NCBI GenBank assembly: GCA_026645935.1
Contig: JAPKMP010000016.1
Location: 1-64,000, forward strand
Direction: 5' to 3'
Source of the DNA: Candidatus Villigracilaceae bacterium
Lineage (GTDB): Bacteria; Chloroflexota; Anaerolineae; Anaerolineales; Villigracilaceae
DNA length: 64,000 nt
Shown: positions 61,625-64,000 of the stretch, piece by piece
How the letters are laid out: the number at the start of each line of letters is the position of its first letter
Numbering within the stretch: the first letter of the stretch is position 1
Translations under genes and position numbers: made by a program
The notes under the pieces: generated by a model
What the model saw: only the letters and a program-made list of their open reading frames with translations
Told to the model about the DNA's origin: nothing
Database searches by the model: none

Positions 61625-61684
61625 CCAATCCCTCTTATCAGCAATAATCACTTGTATAGGGGATGAAATCATGGAGAAAGAAAC

Positions 61685-62179
61685 GTGAACAGCGAATACA
61701 TCCAAAAGCTTTACAAGTACAACCAATGGGCGAATGCGCGCATCCTCGACACGGTTGCGAAAATATCGTTGGAGCAATTCCTTGAACCGGGAGAATATCC
61801 GCACGGATCATTGCGCGGCATCTTCGTCCACACTCTCTTCGCCGAATGGATCTGGCGCAAACGCTGGGAGGGCGAATCGCCAAAGATACGCTTCCAACCT
61901 GAAGATTTCCCTACATTTGATTCTCTTCGCGACCGCTGGCAATCGGAAGAGGAGGAATTAATGACATTCACCGCAAAAATTACCGGTGAACGATTGAACG
62001 GCCCCTTTCGGTATACCAGCACGGAAGGGGTTGCATACGAGAACATCCTTTGGGAATCGATGGCGCACGTGGTCAACCACGGCACGCAGCATCGTAGTGA
62101 AGCGGCATTCACCCTCACCAAACTCGGTCATTCGCCGGGTGATCTCGACATGATCCTGTATTTCAGAAAGAAACCATGA
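61685..62179 (+). CDS. DinB-family protein
   Basis: This encodes 164 residues from a GTG at 61685 (GGAG 8 nt upstream). Four-helix bundle pattern of DinB/YfiT-like metalloproteins: YNQWANARILDTV at the start, GIFVHTLFAEWIWR (first metal His) and HVVNHGTQHRSEA (second and third His) near 122-134. Related proteins include thiol-dependent transferases, such as bacillithiol S-transferases. It overlaps the DUF1361 gene by 4 bp. Confidence 0.88.
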   Translation: MNSEYIQKLYKYNQWANARILDTVAKISLEQFLEPGEYPHGSLRGIFVHTLFAEWIWRKRWEGESPKIRFQPEDFPTFDSLRDRWQSEEEELMTFTAKITGERLNGPFRYTSTEGVAYENILWESMAHVVNHGTQHRSEAAFTLTKLGHSPGDLDMILYFRKKP

Positions 62180-62931
62180 ACTTCAACCGAATCAAGAACT
62201 TAACGTTTCGCAATCGCCACAACATCGCGGTCTTTTTGCTTCTGAACCTCGCCTGCGGAGCTTGCATTGCGCTTGTCGGCGCCCGGGTGGTGTTCACAGA
62301 CTCGACCCGCCATTCGGGATTGATCTGGAATCTCTTCCTGGCGTGGATCCCCTTCATCCTCGCCTACCTTGCCCATGCGCTATCGTGGAACAAGCTCTGG
62401 GTATATCTCGCCATCCCGTTCGTCGCAGTCCTTTGGTTATTATTTTTCCCCAACGCGCCCTACATGCTTACCGACCTGCAGGACCTGGCCCGCGGAGCCG
62501 GAAAAGAAGCGCCGCTTTGGTACGATGTCATCATCGTGGTCTGGTGCTCATGGACGGGAACCCTGCTGGGCGTGATCTCCCTTTACCTCATGCAGGATAT
62601 CATCATCCGCACCTTCAGCCGATGGCTGGGGTGGATGTTCGTCTTCGTCATCTCAGGCTTGAGCAGTTTTGGAATCTACATCGGGCGCTTCGTCCGTTTG
62701 AACTCATGGGATATCCTGCAAAGCCCGGCTGAGACCGCCATGGAAATCCTCGGAATCGTCATCGATCCGAGCAGGCGGCTGGCTGCTTTTACGATAGCAT
62801 ATACTTTCTTCTTCCTTTTTATTTTCCTCCTGCTCTACTCATTCAGTCATATGCTCCAGGAACAAAAGGCGCGCGCAAACGGTTTGCCTGAACAGATGGA
62901 CTCCACCCAGCCGTCACAGCCGATACGATAA
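62176..62931 (+). CDS. DUF1361 membrane protein (first copy)
   Basis: This encodes 251 residues with about six to seven hydrophobic helices. The signature region is LLFFPNAPYMLTDLQDLARG (near 90-110), GTLLGVISLYLMQDI and SSFGIYIGRFVRLNSWDI. DUF1361 has no known activity. It overlaps the DinB gene by 4 bp and is followed by a second DUF1361 gene, with similar residues at matching positions (FFPNAPYxLTDL, GIYIGRFxRxNSWD). Confidence 0.85.
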   Translation: MNFNRIKNLTFRNRHNIAVFLLLNLACGACIALVGARVVFTDSTRHSGLIWNLFLAWIPFILAYLAHALSWNKLWVYLAIPFVAVLWLLFFPNAPYMLTDLQDLARGAGKEAPLWYDVIIVVWCSWTGTLLGVISLYLMQDIIIRTFSRWLGWMFVFVISGLSSFGIYIGRFVRLNSWDILQSPAETAMEILGIVIDPSRRLAAFTIAYTFFFLFIFLLLYSFSHMLQEQKARANGLPEQMDSTQPSQPIR

Positions 62932-62996
62932 GGAGAGAATTTGAAAGCGATTGAAAGCAGGTGCGCGTAGAATGGGCAGGTGGTTCGGAGGCAATC

Positions 62997-63695
62997 ATGA
63001 TTCGCAAAATATATGAAAAACTGAAACCTTTCCGCTTCAGGCTTGCCATCTTCACAATCCTCTCCGGGGCAAGTCTCCTGTCCGTTATTTTGATCCGACT
63101 CCGCATCGAGATGAGCGGAACAGCAGATTACGCCGTTCTGGTATGGAACCTCTTCCTCGCCTGGCTCCCGCTCCTGATCTCCTACGCCGCATCGGGCTTC
63201 GCTTCGCGCAGGCGCTTCACTGCGATCATCGTCCTGCCAGCCGCGGCGCTATGGCTTTTGTTTTTCCCGAATGCACCTTATATTCTTACAGACCTCATCC
63301 ATCTGCGCCACCCGCGCGAACACGTCCCGGTCTGGTTCGATACCCTGCTGATCAACTGGTTCGCATGGACAGGCATGCTGTTGGGCGTCTACTCCCTTTT
63401 CCTAATGCAGACCCTCGTGCGCAGGGCTTTCGGTCGCATTGCAGGATGGATATTCGTCCTCATCGTTGGTACACTTTGCGGAGTCGGAATCTACATCGGG
63501 CGCTTCCTGCGCTGGAACTCCTGGGATGTGGTCTTCGACCCGGTCGCCAGTCTCGGCGAATTACTGTCCTACGCCATGAATCCGAGTCTGCAATCCATCA
63601 TGTTCATTTCAATATTCTCCTCCCTTTTTATTTTCATCTACGTCGCCACCTATTCTTTCGGACTTTTACTTCATGAACAACAGGAACCAAAATGA
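62997..63695 (+). CDS. DUF1361 membrane protein (second copy)
   Basis: This encodes 232 residues from the ATG at 62997, with GGAG 6 nt upstream (a GTG at 62961 is less likely). It is a diverged tandem paralogue of the previous gene, with FFPNAPYILTDLIHLRHP and GVGIYIGRFLRWNSWDVVFDP. The charged FPNAPYxLTDL loop and the GRFxRxNSWD loop are the conserved parts and may form an active or binding site. Its stop overlaps the yqeB start by 4 bp. Confidence 0.85.
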   Translation: MIRKIYEKLKPFRFRLAIFTILSGASLLSVILIRLRIEMSGTADYAVLVWNLFLAWLPLLISYAASGFASRRRFTAIIVLPAAALWLLFFPNAPYILTDLIHLRHPREHVPVWFDTLLINWFAWTGMLLGVYSLFLMQTLVRRAFGRIAGWIFVLIVGTLCGVGIYIGRFLRWNSWDVVFDPVASLGELLSYAMNPSLQSIMFISIFSSLFIFIYVATYSFGLLLHEQQEPK

Positions 63696-64000
63696 ATCCA
63701 TTGATCATCATCCGCGGCGGAGGGGACCTCGCAAGCGGGGTCGCCCTGCGCCTGTATCGCGTCGGGTTTCAATTAGCCATCATCGAACTCGATAAACCGC
63801 TCGCAGTCCGCCGGACCGTTTCCTTTTCCGAAGCTGTTTATGAGGGGATGCAAACCGTCGAGGGCGTAACTGCAAGGCTGGTTTCGGGTGATCAGTTCCA
63901 GGTCACATTGGAGGCGGGGGAGATCCCGGTCCTGATCGATCCGAATGCCAATATTCTCAACAACCAGTTTCTGACGAGTCCCAAATCCACCTTCGTTGTG
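63692..64000 (+). CDS. yqeB: YqeB-like selenium-dependent molybdenum hydroxylase accessory protein (5' part)
   Basis: The first 103 residues are seen, the rest lies beyond the window. The start LIIIRGGGDLASGVALRLYRVGFQLAIIELDKPLAVRRTVSFSEAVYEG is the signature of the EF2563/YqeB family, which has an NAD(P)-type Rossmann-like opening. The family is found only with selenium-dependent molybdenum hydroxylases, where it is thought to take part in cofactor maturation. It fits the ssnA-, ygfM- and xdhD-like genes in this window. The ATGA overlap ties it to the DUF1361 pair. Confidence 0.9.
   Translation, partial: MNPLIIIRGGGDLASGVALRLYRVGFQLAIIELDKPLAVRRTVSFSEAVYEGMQTVEGVTARLVSGDQFQVTLEAGEIPVLIDPNANILNNQFLTSPKSTFVV

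Overview
The window is chromosomal DNA from a bacterium with moderately high GC content. It is most likely a member of Anaerolineae (phylum Chloroflexota). This is inferred from the mix of coenzyme F420 genes, several GT-C membrane glycosyltransferases, a selenium/molybdenum hydroxylase gene set, a 67-residue membrane protein paired with a methyltransferase, and large modular redox proteins. There is no rRNA gene to confirm it. I saw no tRNA, rRNA, CRISPR array, transposase or prophage.

Layout. 1-8815, minus strand: a truncated hypothetical, a small membrane protein, the C-terminal remnant of a duplicated GT-C protein, three GT-C-type membrane proteins, and a large FAD/Fe-S glycolate or lactate oxidase-like protein. 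8869-10871, minus: a URO-D-like protein and phosphoglycerate mutase. 10940-19747, plus: mutS, then a surface-glycan set (GT2, methyltransferase, GT4, GT-C membrane protein, second methyltransferase-like protein). 19822-22493, minus: methyltransferase with its small membrane partner, and proline dehydrogenase. 22609-28761, plus: a beta-lactamase-fold serine hydrolase, a zinc-ribbon coiled-coil protein, a membrane-anchored NACHT/HEAT NTPase and an SsnA-like aminohydrolase. 28777-34021, plus: the F420 block (npdG, cofE, a PPOX-type protein, a nitroreductase, cofD, cofC, an LLM-class oxidoreductase). 34074-37899, minus: an ABC exporter with two ATPases and a permease broken by a one-base frameshift. 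37921-44824, plus: thioesterase, ECF sigma factor with a 967-residue membrane partner, TRIC-like channel, a molybdenum-hydroxylase FAD subunit, a small protein and an MDR dehydrogenase. 44923-52170, plus: a three-gene electron-transfer module. 52339-64000, plus: M16C protease, a two-gene module with a nucleotidyltransferase-like protein, an XdhD-like molybdenum hydroxylase, a DHH/CBS pyrophosphatase, a hydrolase, DinB, two DUF1361 membrane proteins and the start of yqeB.

The best candidate for a poorly described system is 44923-52170. Three genes are essentially fused end to end (1-bp gap, then a 4-bp overlap). They encode an NAD(P)H/FAD oxidoreductase carrying four canonical FHA domains, a protein with two cyclic-nucleotide-binding folds between two sets of [4Fe-4S] clusters, and a membrane cytochrome with five CxxCH hemes outside. 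A consensus promoter sits directly in front. The reading is NAD(P)H to FAD to Fe-S to membrane heme to multiheme c electron flow, under phospho-threonine and ligand control.

A second theme is the dispersed selenium-dependent molybdenum hydroxylase set: ssnA-like (27409), ygfM-like (42685), xdhD-like (56175) and yqeB (63692) are spread over 36 kb, whereas in E. coli ssnA, ygfM and xdhD are neighbours.

A third theme is repeated DNA. Degenerate heptanucleotide arrays, usually four units (28 nt), occur between genes and in frame inside at least two coding sequences. Short palindromes recur as well. Many genes have a -10 box only 6-10 nt before the start codon, which points to leaderless or nearly leaderless transcripts.
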